Assembly: GCF_000020605.1 (NCBI RefSeq)
Contig: NC_012781.1
Coordinates: 1,923,501-1,987,500 of the forward strand
Direction: 5' to 3'
Length of the DNA: 64,000 nt
DNA from: Agathobacter rectalis ATCC 33656
GTDB taxonomy: Bacteria; Bacillota; Clostridia; Lachnospirales; Lachnospiraceae
Shown: positions 48,404 through 57,520 of the stretch, in pieces
Position numbering within the stretch: position 1 is the first letter of the stretch
Layout of the letters: each line of letters starts with the position of its first letter
Notes under the pieces: model-generated
Seen by the model: the letters and a program-made list of their open reading frames with translations, nothing else
Databases searched by the model: none
Told to the model about the DNA's origin: nothing
Translations under genes and position numbers: made by a program

Positions 48404-48883
48404 TTACAAGGTGTTTTCATCTTCTACTTCGACTCTCTCGGCTTCTCCTTCGATTGAGAACATCGGATATGTGCCGTCCTTAACCTTTTCCCATACATCC
48501 TCGTCGGTTACTTTGAAGCCGATCCACCAACCAATCGGAAGAGTGCCTGCCGGGATTCCCATTGCCTGCATTTTCTCTTCCGTGAATACCACGGATTCAA
48601 CCAGGACTGCAGCTCCGCCTCTTTCGTGCATTTCTCCGCCTTCACGATAGAGTAATACATACTGGTATGCTGCGTTTTCCAGTTCTTCCGGCTCGATGAT
48701 ATCCTCCTGCCAGTCCTCAATCTCTTCTCCGTCAGCACGGATAGCCACATTCGCCCAGCCAAATGCCAGGTGCTTGTCGTCGTCGGACTTGGCAATCTTA
48801 AACCTGCCTTTAATCACATTGCTGGCAGGCTCTTTCTTCTGCGGTTCTGCAGACTTCTTGATGAAATCAGAGAACTTCTTCAC
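48404..48883 (-). CDS. XkdF-like prohead protease (159 aa)
   Basis: Start GTG 48883 (10 bases after AGGAAGG); an upstream in-frame stretch belongs to the minor head gene. Contains KHLAFGWANVAIRADGEEIEDWQEDIIEPEELENAAYQYVL and GIPAGTLPIGWWIGFKV, typical of the XkdF/DUF2213-like phage serine protease. It processes the prohead. Confidence 0.8.
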   Translation of the reverse strand: MKKFSDFIKKSAEPQKKEPASNVIKGRFKIAKSDDDKHLAFGWANVAIRADGEEIEDWQEDIIEPEELENAAYQYVLLYREGGEMHERGGAAVLVESVVFTEEKMQAMGIPAGTLPIGWWIGFKVTDEDVWEKVKDGTYPMFSIEGEAERVEVEDENTL

Positions 48884-48887
48884 TTTC

Positions 48888-49844
48888 TCACTTCCTTCCT
48901 CTCGGTGCAGCCACTTCGATATACTCGATAGCGCAGGCACATCTCGGGTGTGCAGGTGGTAACATATGTTGTCCTGCAAACAGAACCTTTCCTTTGAAAT
49001 CAAAGTCGGAGTCCATATCTACCTCAGTACCTTCCAGCGCATTGCAGATGTCGCACACCGAATCGTCTCCGGATGTACTCCATCTCTTTACCATCGTTCC
49101 AAGATACCCTTCGCCCTGTGCCTGGCGTATGCCTTCATCGGCTCCACGGTTATAAGCAAAAGCACTCTCGGTCTGAGCGATTGTGAACGCCCTGGCCCGG
49201 TGCTGTTTCTCTGCATATTTCTGAGAAGCGTCCAATGCCTTCCGGCGGATGCTCTCAATCTTCATTCTCGGATGCTCTTTTCGCATCGTAGCCACGATAT
49301 TGTCATAATACCTGGCGTTTGCTCTTGCGTCACCCTCTGTCAGACCGATGCATGGACGAATGAGCCTTGCCAGTTCATCTACTGTATGGCTCTCTCTCAT
49401 TTTCTTTTCCAGGAGTGCCGCTATTGCGTCCTTCTGTTCTTCTGTGCATCGGGTAACAAACTCAGCTCCTCTTTCACCGATCCAGTCGAGAACGCCAGGT
49501 GTCTGAGTGTCAAACTCAAAAGCGAGACCGTCCAGGATTGGTTGCCCGGTTGGTCCCGCTGCCATTGCCTGCGTCCACATTGACTGTAATCTCTCGGCAA
49601 CAAGCACTGAGTAATCCTGTTGCCAAGCCTCTAATGTCTCTTTGCTGAGGCTTCCGTCCGCTACTGCCTTTCGGAGTTCCTGGTACGTGATGGCATCCTG
49701 CTGATCCTGCCAAAACCCGCATAGGATTTCAACCGGTTCGTCACATTCGTTCTGCAGGTACTCTTCAAGTCTGCGTAGGACTTCTTGACTGCCCGGTGTC
49801 TTTGCCTTGCGTATTCGCTTTGGCCGTATGAACCTTATTGCCAT
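48888..49844 (-). CDS. Minor head / capsid morphogenesis protein (318 aa)
   Basis: Start ATG 49844 after AAGGAGCGGTGCAA. The C-terminal part has the Mu gpF/SPP1 gp7-type module: GEGYLGTMVKRWSTSGDDSVCDICNALEGTEVD and ending PPAHPRCACAIEYIEV. It is present in a few copies inside capsids. It overlaps the portal C-terminus by 80 bases. Confidence 0.9.
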   Translation of the reverse strand: MAIRFIRPKRIRKAKTPGSQEVLRRLEEYLQNECDEPVEILCGFWQDQQDAITYQELRKAVADGSLSKETLEAWQQDYSVLVAERLQSMWTQAMAAGPTGQPILDGLAFEFDTQTPGVLDWIGERGAEFVTRCTEEQKDAIAALLEKKMRESHTVDELARLIRPCIGLTEGDARANARYYDNIVATMRKEHPRMKIESIRRKALDASQKYAEKQHRARAFTIAQTESAFAYNRGADEGIRQAQGEGYLGTMVKRWSTSGDDSVCDICNALEGTEVDMDSDFDFKGKVLFAGQHMLPPAHPRCACAIEYIEVAAPRGRK

Positions 49845-51243
49845 TTGCACCGCTCCTTCCTAATCGCCTTTTAGCGGCTTCCGCCACATTGTCGGGGATT
49901 TCTTCGCCTTCGTCGTTTCCATCGCTTCCTGCGGCTGTCTCAGGCTCCGGTGGCTGGTTCTGCTCCGCCTGTTGCTTACGCCGCTGGTCTACTGTTCTGT
50001 CGTCCGTTGTCCTCTCCGGCAGGTGTCCGACCTGGCGAATGTAATCTTCCAGTCCGTCGTCCGGTACTAAGATTCCGATGCCAGTCATATCCTTGATGAA
50101 TGCCGCGACCTTCGTTACGTCCACATCTGCAATGTCGCCGTGGGACATCTTTGGGTACTCCGTGATGCCTGCAAAATGTTCACCGTTAATATCGATCAAC
50201 GGCGGGATGCCCTGGCTGTTGAATGTCTCGCAGATCATGTCTAGGAATGCACCGATTGCCATAGCGAACAACTCCGTCTTATCGGAACTCAACGCCCAGG
50301 AACCGGTCTCTGAATGCCCTAAGAAAATAAAATCCGCCAGTACCGTCATTGCAATTCGGGTATCGTAGCGGTTGATGATCGCATTCGTGTCAAACTGTCG
50401 GGTGCCGCCGGAACTTAACAGCTCCAACTCATATCCTGCCGGAAGTACCACACCTTCCATCTCGTCTCGGCGAATACTCTTTACCATATTTTCCAACGCA
50501 ATTCGTGTCTGCTTGTTGTCCTCAATATCATCGTTCCAAAGGTCTAACCCTTCCGGTCCGTGCATTACCGGGAGTCCTGCAAGGTCTCTTTCAATGCCGA
50601 TTCCTTCAATCTCCTGGATTCTTCTCTTGAAGTACCAGGATCGGTAAGCATTTCTCAAAATGCTTCGTCCTTCCGGGTTGTTCTTCCTGCTCTTTGTACG
50701 GAACAGCAAAGCCTTACTCATTGGTATCGTGTAGGTACCAAAGTCCGGAGGCGGCATCTGAGTCATTCCCAGCAGATTGTCCTCGTTGTCGTATTCCCAT
50801 CTGTAGAGCGTTTCCTGCGCTCTGATAGGTAACTTCTTCCATCCAATCAAACCATCCGTGTACTTACTCTTCGTGGTTGGGTTCTTCGTATTTCCCATAC
50901 GGCGCTTATACACGATCTCGTGGAAGCTCCAACCGTAAGTGAGGAAAGATAAGATTTCCGAAATTGTGTCCGTCCAGGTGTCCTGCATATCGTGCATACA
51001 GCTTTCTACGAACTCTGCAGCCTCTTTGTCCTTTGCGGTGTCGCCTCCCGGCTCTACATTCCAGTCGCACTGTCTTACCAGCATCTCGATAGCGAAGAGG
51101 ATCGCACCTACCACATCGTCATTCTCAGACATTTCACGGTAGACCTCTATTCCTCGTGTGCCTCTCAGTTCGTGAAGGAACTCCTCATAGATTGTTCCTC
51201 CGTAGCGTCGCTGACCTATGCGACCGATTTCTTTGTTAGCCAT
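49765..51243 (-). CDS. Portal protein, DUF935 / Mu gp29-like (492 aa)
   Basis: A 492-residue portal: REMSENDDVVGAILFAIEMLVRQCDWNV, the LTYGWSFHEIVYKRRMG motif and GGTRQFDTNAIINRYDTRIAMTVLADFIFLG. It forms the DNA gate at the vertex. The C-terminal 27 residues lie over the next gene. Confidence 0.9.
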   Translation of the reverse strand: MANKEIGRIGQRRYGGTIYEEFLHELRGTRGIEVYREMSENDDVVGAILFAIEMLVRQCDWNVEPGGDTAKDKEAAEFVESCMHDMQDTWTDTISEILSFLTYGWSFHEIVYKRRMGNTKNPTTKSKYTDGLIGWKKLPIRAQETLYRWEYDNEDNLLGMTQMPPPDFGTYTIPMSKALLFRTKSRKNNPEGRSILRNAYRSWYFKRRIQEIEGIGIERDLAGLPVMHGPEGLDLWNDDIEDNKQTRIALENMVKSIRRDEMEGVVLPAGYELELLSSGGTRQFDTNAIINRYDTRIAMTVLADFIFLGHSETGSWALSSDKTELFAMAIGAFLDMICETFNSQGIPPLIDINGEHFAGITEYPKMSHGDIADVDVTKVAAFIKDMTGIGILVPDDGLEDYIRQVGHLPERTTDDRTVDQRRKQQAEQNQPPEPETAAGSDGNDEGEEIPDNVAEAAKRRLGRSGANGNKVHTAKANTQGKDTGQSRSPTQT

Positions 51244-51254
51244 CTGTTCTCACC

Positions 51255-52703
51255 TCACTTATTCCAATAACTGCTCTTGCCTAACTGGCTATCCTTAGGC
51301 GGTGCTGAGTATGTAGCACCACTCTCCAACTCTGTAAATGCCGACGAACTTGCATCCACCATATCCTTGAATTTCGACTGTGGGAAGTTCTCGCACTCGT
51401 TGAAATACTCTTCATTCCACGGTGCAATCAGCACATCAACATTGCCCTTATCCATGCCTTCGAGCCCTAACCACTGTGCCGAGAACGGTTCTGCTCTCGT
51501 CACCTTGTCTCCGGACTCTTGAATGCACTTAACAGTAAAACCGGCCAAGAGCTTCATAAAACTCTGTGCCTGGTCTTTACCTGCCTGGCCTGGGTCTTGC
51601 GGAAGTCTTGTTGCTACCCTTCCGTATTTCGCCCTGTCGGCTATGCAGGTCTGCTTTATAATTTCTCTCACATCGGACGAACTCAACCGGCGATTGATAA
51701 CGTCGGCCACAATGTACCGTCCGTTTCTTCTCTTTCCGATCAGCACGCCTGCTGTGTATGCCGGGTCTCCCTTTTCATCCTCAGATGTTGCCGCAAGGTC
51801 CCAGCCTCTCGCCCACTTGATAACATCGGGCGGTATCTCTTCCAGCATATTTACCTTTACTCGCTTGAACATCAAACCTGCGGCGGCTTTAATCTTCCAG
51901 TTGCCATGCAGTAGTCGCTCTCTCTGCACAAGAGTCATCGCCTGCAGGTTGGCTAAATACCCTGGGTCATTCTTCATCAGAATTTTGTTATCATGCAGCG
52001 TACTCGCAATGAACGTCACGCTCTTAGGCATCGTCTCAGCCTGTTCCGGCTTGACACCGTTCTCGATAGCTCCCTGCACTGCCTCTTCCCTGCTGTCAAA
52101 CCAGGTAACGACCTCATTCAGCCGCACCATCCAGCGGATCACTCCCGACCGTTCCGGTATTGGGTAGCCGGTCTCTTGGTTTATCCACCAGGAAATGAAC
52201 TCAGCAACCCAAGAGTCTGCGTCCGGGTTGCAGGTGGCTCGTACATACGGCTTTACACCGGAATCTGTACGGTTTCGAGACAGCATATAAAAGAACTGGT
52301 ACTCGCTAAAGTGCGTCAGCTCGTCAAATCCTATCATCGTGAGCTGTGAGCCCTGCCAGTCGTCGCAATCTTCATCACGTCCGAGGTGGGCGAAATTGAC
52401 CGATGCGCCTCTTTTGAAAGTCCAGTGTAGTTTTGGTGTCTTTAACGGCCGGGAACCTTTCACGTAGCGGTAAATCTTTCGTGAACTATCCCATAAGCCT
52501 CCTGGAGATGTTACCTGCGTGTAGTCACGTCGGAAGATAGTTGCGTTGTAGTCCGGATTGTTCATGTACCGAAGCGGCTCTAACAGCAGTCCAAAGGTTT
52601 TTCCTCCGCCTGCAGCGCCTCCATAAATGCAAATATCCGCAGAGGTCGCTAAAAACATTTCCTGCGGTCCTTTCTGCGGAGCTAATACGATTTTCTCTTT
52701 CAT
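51255..52703 (-). CDS. terL: Terminase large subunit (482 aa)
   Basis: Packaging motor: Walker A GGAAGGGKTFG, Walker B IGFDELTHFSEYQFFY, and a C-terminal RNase H-like nuclease region (WARGWDLAATSEDEKGDPAYTAGVLIG with Asp near the start). It acts with the portal. ATG 52703 overlaps the small subunit stop. Confidence 0.95.
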   Translation of the reverse strand: MKEKIVLAPQKGPQEMFLATSADICIYGGAAGGGKTFGLLLEPLRYMNNPDYNATIFRRDYTQVTSPGGLWDSSRKIYRYVKGSRPLKTPKLHWTFKRGASVNFAHLGRDEDCDDWQGSQLTMIGFDELTHFSEYQFFYMLSRNRTDSGVKPYVRATCNPDADSWVAEFISWWINQETGYPIPERSGVIRWMVRLNEVVTWFDSREEAVQGAIENGVKPEQAETMPKSVTFIASTLHDNKILMKNDPGYLANLQAMTLVQRERLLHGNWKIKAAAGLMFKRVKVNMLEEIPPDVIKWARGWDLAATSEDEKGDPAYTAGVLIGKRRNGRYIVADVINRRLSSSDVREIIKQTCIADRAKYGRVATRLPQDPGQAGKDQAQSFMKLLAGFTVKCIQESGDKVTRAEPFSAQWLGLEGMDKGNVDVLIAPWNEEYFNECENFPQSKFKDMVDASSSAFTELESGATYSAPPKDSQLGKSSYWNK

Positions 52704-53164
52704 CAATCGTCCCTCCCATTATCCGGAAGGTAAATCTGAACCTCCGCATCATTGTCGCTGGTCTGATCCACATAGTCCTGTGGTCTATCCTGCCAGCGGT
52801 CTCTCTGCCGGTTCTTCAACCAAAATATCTGAGCCGTGACATCCGGCGGTACGTGCTTCTTGGTCTTTTCAATCTTGACCGGTTTCACATTGCCGTCCTT
52901 GTCATACTCAATGATTTTCTTCTCTTCCTCGTACTCATAGCCGGTAGCCCTCTCGTAGAGACTCCTTATTACCTTCGCATCTGATACGCCTTTACCTTCT
53001 CCAAGCGCCTTGCCGAATGATTCGTGTTCCTTGGCCCATCGCATAATGGTTCGTTCGGAGACTCCCATGGCAAGGGCGATCTCTTCATTGGTGGCACCCA
53101 TTGCAGCCAAAGACCACGCCCAGTTATCGTGGTAAGGGGCATTGTATTTTGACTTAGCTGCCAT
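52703..53164 (-). CDS. Terminase small subunit candidate (153 aa)
   Basis: An N-terminal helix-turn-helix (GATNEEIALAMGVSERTIMRWA) with a coiled-coil/linker and an acidic C-terminus, positioned just before terL; the pattern of DNA-recognition subunits. Confidence 0.8.
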   Translation of the reverse strand: MAAKSKYNAPYHDNWAWSLAAMGATNEEIALAMGVSERTIMRWAKEHESFGKALGEGKGVSDAKVIRSLYERATGYEYEEEKKIIEYDKDGNVKPVKIEKTKKHVPPDVTAQIFWLKNRQRDRWQDRPQDYVDQTSDNDAEVQIYLPDNGRDD

Positions 53165-53171
53165 ACATTAA

Positions 53172-54095
53172 CTACCTGCCACTGAGGTAGTCAGCACATA
53201 GGTACTCGATCAGTTGCCACCTGTTCTTACTCGTGATTGTCCCTTCCTTCTCAGCTTTCTTGATTGCCTGCTGAATAACGGAAGCGGACTCACCCGGTAC
53301 CGCATTACTGCCAAACAGTTTAGCGAGGTAGGTCCATTCTCCTTCCTCTGTGAAACCGCAGTCGTCCATCTTCTGAGCGGCGTTCTCAATCATGGAGTGG
53401 ATAGCCGCACCGACGTTTCGGATGTCCGTAAACTTCTGATATTTGCTAAGTGTCTCCACAAATCCCTTGCACTGCTCGTAGGATGCCACGCCCACAATGT
53501 CCGGAGCCTTTGATTCCAGGTCTTTAACCAGTGCGTCCATATCCTTTACCTGGTGCGGAAGGAATGTAAACGTCACATTCTTAAAATCAAACTGAACCGC
53601 AGGACTCAGCATCTTGTCGTACTGTTCCAGCGGTTCTTCCATGATCTCCTTGCCGACGAATGACTCAATCATATCGTCCACATCGTCTATCATCTTCACG
53701 ATTTCTCTCAACGTACTGTCGTCGTCGAAACCGGAAATTGCATTGTGTGCCAGCTGCTTTGCCGCAATCTTGCTTCGTGAGAGACCGGACACATCGACAA
53801 TAGCGATGATTTCCTTCATCTCTGCAGCACGTGCGCTCTTTACTCTGTGGTGGCCGCTGATGATTTCCAGCTTGCCATCCACCAAAACAAAAAGAGGCAG
53901 GCTTTCCAGCTGTCCTCGCTTCTTGATATTAGCGGTCAACTGATCCTGCATCTCGTTTTTCATTATCCTGGCGTTGATGTCCTGCTCCTTAACCTTATCC
54001 AGCGGAACCTTGGCGATCACCAAGCCGGAACCCATATCATAGATTACTTCGCATCCTTCGATTTGCTGGATGCCTTTGCTCTGTTCTTCTGCCAT
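53172..54095 (-). CDS. ParB-like protein (307 aa)
   Basis: Start ATG 54095 after AAGGAGGGAAAACGA, overlapping the end of the methyltransferase gene by 52 bases. ParB-like fold: VPLDKVKEQDINARIMKNEM, KIISGHHRVKSARAAEM-like box (ISGHHRVKSARAAEMKEI). It has a C-terminal helical extension but not a clear DNA-binding helix-turn-helix. ParB-like proteins of this kind are often beside phage methyltransferases and terminase. Confidence 0.75.
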   Translation of the reverse strand: MAEEQSKGIQQIEGCEVIYDMGSGLVIAKVPLDKVKEQDINARIMKNEMQDQLTANIKKRGQLESLPLFVLVDGKLEIISGHHRVKSARAAEMKEIIAIVDVSGLSRSKIAAKQLAHNAISGFDDDSTLREIVKMIDDVDDMIESFVGKEIMEEPLEQYDKMLSPAVQFDFKNVTFTFLPHQVKDMDALVKDLESKAPDIVGVASYEQCKGFVETLSKYQKFTDIRNVGAAIHSMIENAAQKMDDCGFTEEGEWTYLAKLFGSNAVPGESASVIQQAIKKAEKEGTITSKNRWQLIEYLCADYLSGR

Positions 54096-55462
54096 TCGTT
54101 TTCCCTCCTTAGCCATTCTTGAAGCGTCTGCTGTTCGGTTCTTCCCTCTACTAGTTCAGCCTCATACGTGAGCTTGTAGCCGTTCTTCTTGTCCTCAACC
54201 CTGTTTACCAGTTTCATGATGCCTCGTACCTCTTTGTTCTCCGGGTACCTGGTAAGCATTGCGGTGCGCATCTTTGTGACCTTCTCCTGTTCGATATTGT
54301 CCAGGAGTGTATCTACAAAATCTCTGTTCTGCGCCAGCATATAACACAGCCTGCCGAGGCGGTATGTCTTGTGTGGCACCTTCATCACGTACCAAACGAA
54401 TACGCTGTCTGCCGCCATCTTCGAGATGCCGAATACCCCAGCCACATAGCCATCAATCAGCAATGCCCTGTTGAACGTCGCCGATGAACCGACAAAATTG
54501 TGAGTCCATAACTCTCTGTAATACTGAGCCTCTGCTGACTTAATCGGGATAACCTGTACCCTGCTATCTTCCCGGATCACATAATCTCTCGGAAGCATAC
54601 TGCAGTCTAACGGCTGTAACTTACTCTCTGCCGGGCGCTTTATCTTCTTGCCGTTTGCCAGGGCGGTTGCCTCTACCTCCCGGTTCGTAGTGATGTAAGC
54701 ATTCAAATCTGCTCTCGTGCCGGAGCGAGCATATATCGTATATCCTACCGCTTCGCCCGCTCTCTTCTCCTGGTAACAGATAACCAACGCCTTTGCATCC
54801 ATGCAGAGGTCGTAGAACTGCTGGTGCCCTGTCTCCGGATCAAACAGTTCATACGGCGGTTCCTTCCAGGTCATCTTGCCCTGTGTGTCGTAGAACTTCT
54901 CATATCCGGAGAAGTAGGTCGGTGGGTTTGCAATAACCAAAGCGTGCGGATCGTCCAGCACCTCTTTCAGATGCTCCCACATATCCAATGGTCTGTAGCT
55001 CATGCCACCTAGCAGATTCTTGATTACCTCTATCTGCCGATTGATACTCTCGATGTGTTCCTCTCGTCTGAGGCGTAGGTCTGTGAGTATCTGATAGAAA
55101 TAATCATTGCCCGCATTCTTCGAGGTTCTGAGGTACAGCTGCGCATACAATGCCGTTGCCGGGTCAAGAAGCTCTTCGTCACTAAAGCCTTGTGCATGGA
55201 TTTCCAGTGGCTCTAATGACTGGCCGGTAATCGCATATCCGAGGACTGTTGACATCATATTGACGTCGCTGGTCTCGATCTGCTCCGGCCTAAACCCATT
55301 CTGTACTGCCAGGTTCGCCATTGCAAAGGTACCGGCACACGGCTCAACGAACCTTGTATATCCGGACTTTGCTGCAGTCTCTATCAGAGTAACAAGAAAC
55401 TTCTGCTCCGACGGACCTAAGCACCCCAGGAACATTGCTCCCGGATCCATAAAAAATGCCAT
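54044..55462 (-). CDS. Adenine methyltransferase-like protein with C-terminal GNAT/Mom-like extension (472 aa)
   Basis: N-terminal class I methyltransferase features: motif I VEPCAGTFAMA (39-49) and motif IV ANPPTYF (178-184). After it, from about 300, is a different domain (RELWTHNFVGSSATFNRALLIDGYVAGVFGISK...) reminiscent of the GNAT/Mom-type modification enzymes. I recall database names of putative antirestriction adenine methyltransferase for similar proteins. A modification that hides phage DNA from host restriction is plausible. Confidence 0.75.
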   Translation of the reverse strand: MAFFMDPGAMFLGCLGPSEQKFLVTLIETAAKSGYTRFVEPCAGTFAMANLAVQNGFRPEQIETSDVNMMSTVLGYAITGQSLEPLEIHAQGFSDEELLDPATALYAQLYLRTSKNAGNDYFYQILTDLRLRREEHIESINRQIEVIKNLLGGMSYRPLDMWEHLKEVLDDPHALVIANPPTYFSGYEKFYDTQGKMTWKEPPYELFDPETGHQQFYDLCMDAKALVICYQEKRAGEAVGYTIYARSGTRADLNAYITTNREVEATALANGKKIKRPAESKLQPLDCSMLPRDYVIREDSRVQVIPIKSAEAQYYRELWTHNFVGSSATFNRALLIDGYVAGVFGISKMAADSVFVWYVMKVPHKTYRLGRLCYMLAQNRDFVDTLLDNIEQEKVTKMRTAMLTRYPENKEVRGIMKLVNRVEDKKNGYKLTYEAELVEGRTEQQTLQEWLRRENEWQKNRAKASSKSKDAK

Positions 55463-55735
55463 ATCCTTGTCTCCTTCCCTAAAAATTGTTCAATATATAC
55501 AAAAAGCCGAGGCGGTTCCCTGGTACTGACCCGGGGATTTTTGATACCTGCCTCAGCATATTGCACAAAAAAGACCTCAGACCCGAAGGACACTGAGGTA
55601 CGTTCCGTGATAACAAATAAGGCACCGTACCCTTTCGGATGCGATGCCGTTGTTTTTGGACCGGAACCCTGCGATGAACAGGACCTTAACTATGGAATAG
55701 CCACGTGCTACTTACACCAGTTCCGGATGTTATGA
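55463..55735. other. Non-coding 273-base gap with tandem terminators
   Basis: On the minus strand: terminator ACCTCA/TGAGGT (55574-55579 with 55594-55599) followed by CTTTTTTG, then a second stem GCTGAGGC/GCCTCGGC ending in TTTTTGT (about 55501-55558). The part nearer to the DUF488 gene (55600-55735) has complementary GGTACG/CGTACC segments and could encode a short structured RNA. A 64-residue plus-strand frame at 55541 has no ribosome site and is not called. Confidence 0.5.
55566..55599 (-). terminator. Intrinsic terminator downstream of the DUF488-like gene
   Basis: A 6-bp stem (55594-55599 with 55574-55579) with a 14-base loop, followed on the minus strand by six T. A second terminator follows. 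Confidence 0.7.
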
Positions 55736-56251
55736 TTAAATCCCTGCCAAACCAAACAAACTCAGCTGCTCGTAACCAGGTTCTTCCTTCCTGGCTTCGA
55801 CTGCCTTCTTGACAGGTTCCTTGCCTTCTTTCTTGACTGCAGACTTCTTGACCTTCGGCTCTGACGGATCGTATAACTCCTCAATCAGTTCTCCGGTCTG
55901 TTCCGCCCACCACTCAGCGAATACGGTTCTGTGACACCAGTCTCCTGGAACTCTCACATCTTCGTAGCAGAGAAGCACAAGTTCTTTCCCTTCTGCTCTT
56001 GCCTCCGTATTCATCTTCTCGACCATATCAATAATTCTGTCGGTGCCGATACCTTCCAACTTCTCGTAATATGCAGGCTTGAATCTGTCAAGCTCCATAT
56101 TCAGCATATAGCCTTTCGGTGCCAGTGAGTAGCACTGCTTCCTCAGCGTGTATCCCAGCGGAAACTTCGGTGTTCCGATGCTTATTCCTACCGGGTAATA
56201 CTTGCCACTCTGTAATTCCTTGTTGCTATACCTGCTAATCCAAATTGCCAT
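55736..56251 (-). CDS. DUF488-like protein (171 aa)
   Basis: Start ATG 56251, 8 bases after AAGGAG. The motif LLCYEDVRVPGDWCHRTVFAEWW and the N-terminal ISRYSNKEL match DUF488 proteins. Function is not settled; a role in stress or modification has been suggested for the family. It is the first gene after the candidate late promoter. Confidence 0.7.
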   Translation of the reverse strand: MAIWISRYSNKELQSGKYYPVGISIGTPKFPLGYTLRKQCYSLAPKGYMLNMELDRFKPAYYEKLEGIGTDRIIDMVEKMNTEARAEGKELVLLCYEDVRVPGDWCHRTVFAEWWAEQTGELIEELYDPSEPKVKKSAVKKEGKEPVKKAVEARKEEPGYEQLSLFGLAGI

Positions 56252-56260
56252 CTCAATCAC

Positions 56261-56530
56261 TCCTTTTATGCTGGTTGTTTATAGTTTTATTATACTATAC
56301 AGACCTGCCTAAGTACACTGAAATAGCCTTATTTAACCGATTGTTCATATTTCCTCTTCGGCTAACTGGCAGGGATTTCGCCCTGCCGTGCCTGCCGTTG
56401 GGAAGAAATACAACTGGCTATTTTTAGGGGTGACATTTGGGTTATCGGCTAATTAGCATATTACCACTTGGTAATTCTTTATGCAACCTACTCATTTTCT
56501 ACCAGGTTGTTTTACAGCCACAGGGAGCGT
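56261..56530. other. Regulatory gap (270 bases) before the late operon
   Basis: Besides the TATAAT, it holds a strong hairpin GGCAGGG/CCCTGCC (56368-56374 with 56381-56387) and an inverted repeat ATTACC-ACTT-GGTAAT (56460-56475), possible terminator without T-run and activator site. No gene is seen. Confidence 0.5.
56289..56294 (-). promoter_or_regulatory. Candidate late promoter (-10 only)
   Basis: A TATAAT on the minus strand (56289-56294), without a good -35 at 17 bases. The lack of -35 and the adjacent RinA/ArpU-like regulator gene fit activator-dependent late transcription. It would serve the DUF488-to-lysis operon. Confidence 0.5.
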
Positions 56531-57127
56531 TTAGAAATCCGCACCCAGTAAGTAAATAGCCACAATGCCACATGCTATTCCTATGTCCTTGTAGACGGTC
56601 TTATCGCTTATGTTTTCTACTTCCGAAATCTCCTGCACCGTATAAGGCTTTTCGTCCAGGTACATCATGCTTAACTCTCTATAACGGCGTTTCGCCTCTT
56701 CGCTTCCGCTCTTTTCGCACTCCTCACGGTACATTTCGGTCGCTTTTTCTATCCGGAACACGCAGTATAAATCCTCTTCACGCTTGCGCTCCGTATCTTT
56801 GATTGTCCTCTCGGACTTTCCTGCTATCTCTCTTGTGTTTCCCATAAGGTCCTCAATGAACTTCCATCTCAGTTCTGCCTGCTCCTCCGGAGTGAACTGC
56901 TCTCCATCCGATAATGTCGCCTTGATTCTTCTGTACGAGCTGAGCAGTTTCTTTGTCTTTCTGACTTTGCTATCTTCCTTCTTTCTCCTACGCTCTTCCT
57001 TCTTCTGCTCTTCCTTGTATGCCCTTACACCTTCCTTGGCACCGATAGCAGCTATTTGGTTGATCTGTTCCTGCGTTAGTGGGAAGATTGCTTCGCCCTT
57101 TGCCTTCTCCTTATTCTCCGTTGCCAT
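56531..57127 (-). CDS. Phage late-transcription regulator candidate (198 aa)
   Basis: A basic, helical N-terminus and a C-terminal region DEKPYTVQEISEVENISDKTVYKDIGIACG, a sigma-70 region 4-like helix-turn-helix of ArpU/RinA-type late activators. Preceded by AAGGAGGCGACATT. It is the last gene of the early block and adjoins the late promoter. Confidence 0.7.
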   Translation of the reverse strand: MATENKEKAKGEAIFPLTQEQINQIAAIGAKEGVRAYKEEQKKEERRRKKEDSKVRKTKKLLSSYRRIKATLSDGEQFTPEEQAELRWKFIEDLMGNTREIAGKSERTIKDTERKREEDLYCVFRIEKATEMYREECEKSGSEEAKRRYRELSMMYLDEKPYTVQEISEVENISDKTVYKDIGIACGIVAIYLLGADF

Positions 57128-57148
57128 AATGTCGCCTCCTTGACTTTG

Positions 57149-57162
57149 CTCGCATTTGCGAG
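57149..57162. promoter_or_regulatory. Palindromic operator CTCGCA-TT-TGCGAG upstream of the late regulator
   Basis: A perfect inverted repeat with 2-base spacer next to a TATACT/TATTAT -10-like sequence on the minus strand. It is the same motif family as the operators at 10.85, 14.5, 14.89 and 21.4-21.7 kb. Confidence 0.65.
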
Positions 57163-57216
57163 TATAATATTCTCAGTCACGAGTCGTTCCTATCAAAGGG
57201 GCGGCTTTTCTTTTTC

Positions 57217-57474
57217 TCAACGGTTTCTTGCCTTGCAGGTGGCAAAGTGTGATATGTAGCCAAAGCCTTCTGCGCTCTCGGATGATACCTTATCAGCACA
57301 TACGACCTCGCCTTCCGGCGTAACTATCTTCTCCTTTGCCTTCACTCCTGCTCCTGGCCTGCGGTAGCTGATCATCGTTGGGTCTACCGGCATATTCTTT
57401 CCAGCCTTTGTCTTAACCCACATAATATGACACCCGCAGTTCCTGCAAGTCCCGAACGGATCATGGGACCTCAT
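57217..57474 (-). CDS. Small phage zinc-binding protein (85 aa)
   Basis: Contains CRNCGCHIMWVKTKAGKNMPVDP, an N-terminal CxxCxC zinc site, and a C-terminal FGYISHFATCKARNR with further ligands; a frequent phage family of unknown role. Confidence 0.65.
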   Translation of the reverse strand: MRSHDPFGTCRNCGCHIMWVKTKAGKNMPVDPTMISYRRPGAGVKAKEKIVTPEGEVVCADKVSSESAEGFGYISHFATCKARNR

Positions 57475-57520
57475 GGGATTTTATCACTCCTTTCTTACAT
57501 CACATTCCATTATTGCTCTC

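Noticed and set aside
55541-55735. 64-residue plus-strand frame in the gap before the methyltransferase gene
   Set aside because: No ribosome site, no promoter, and it runs across two terminators of the minus strand.
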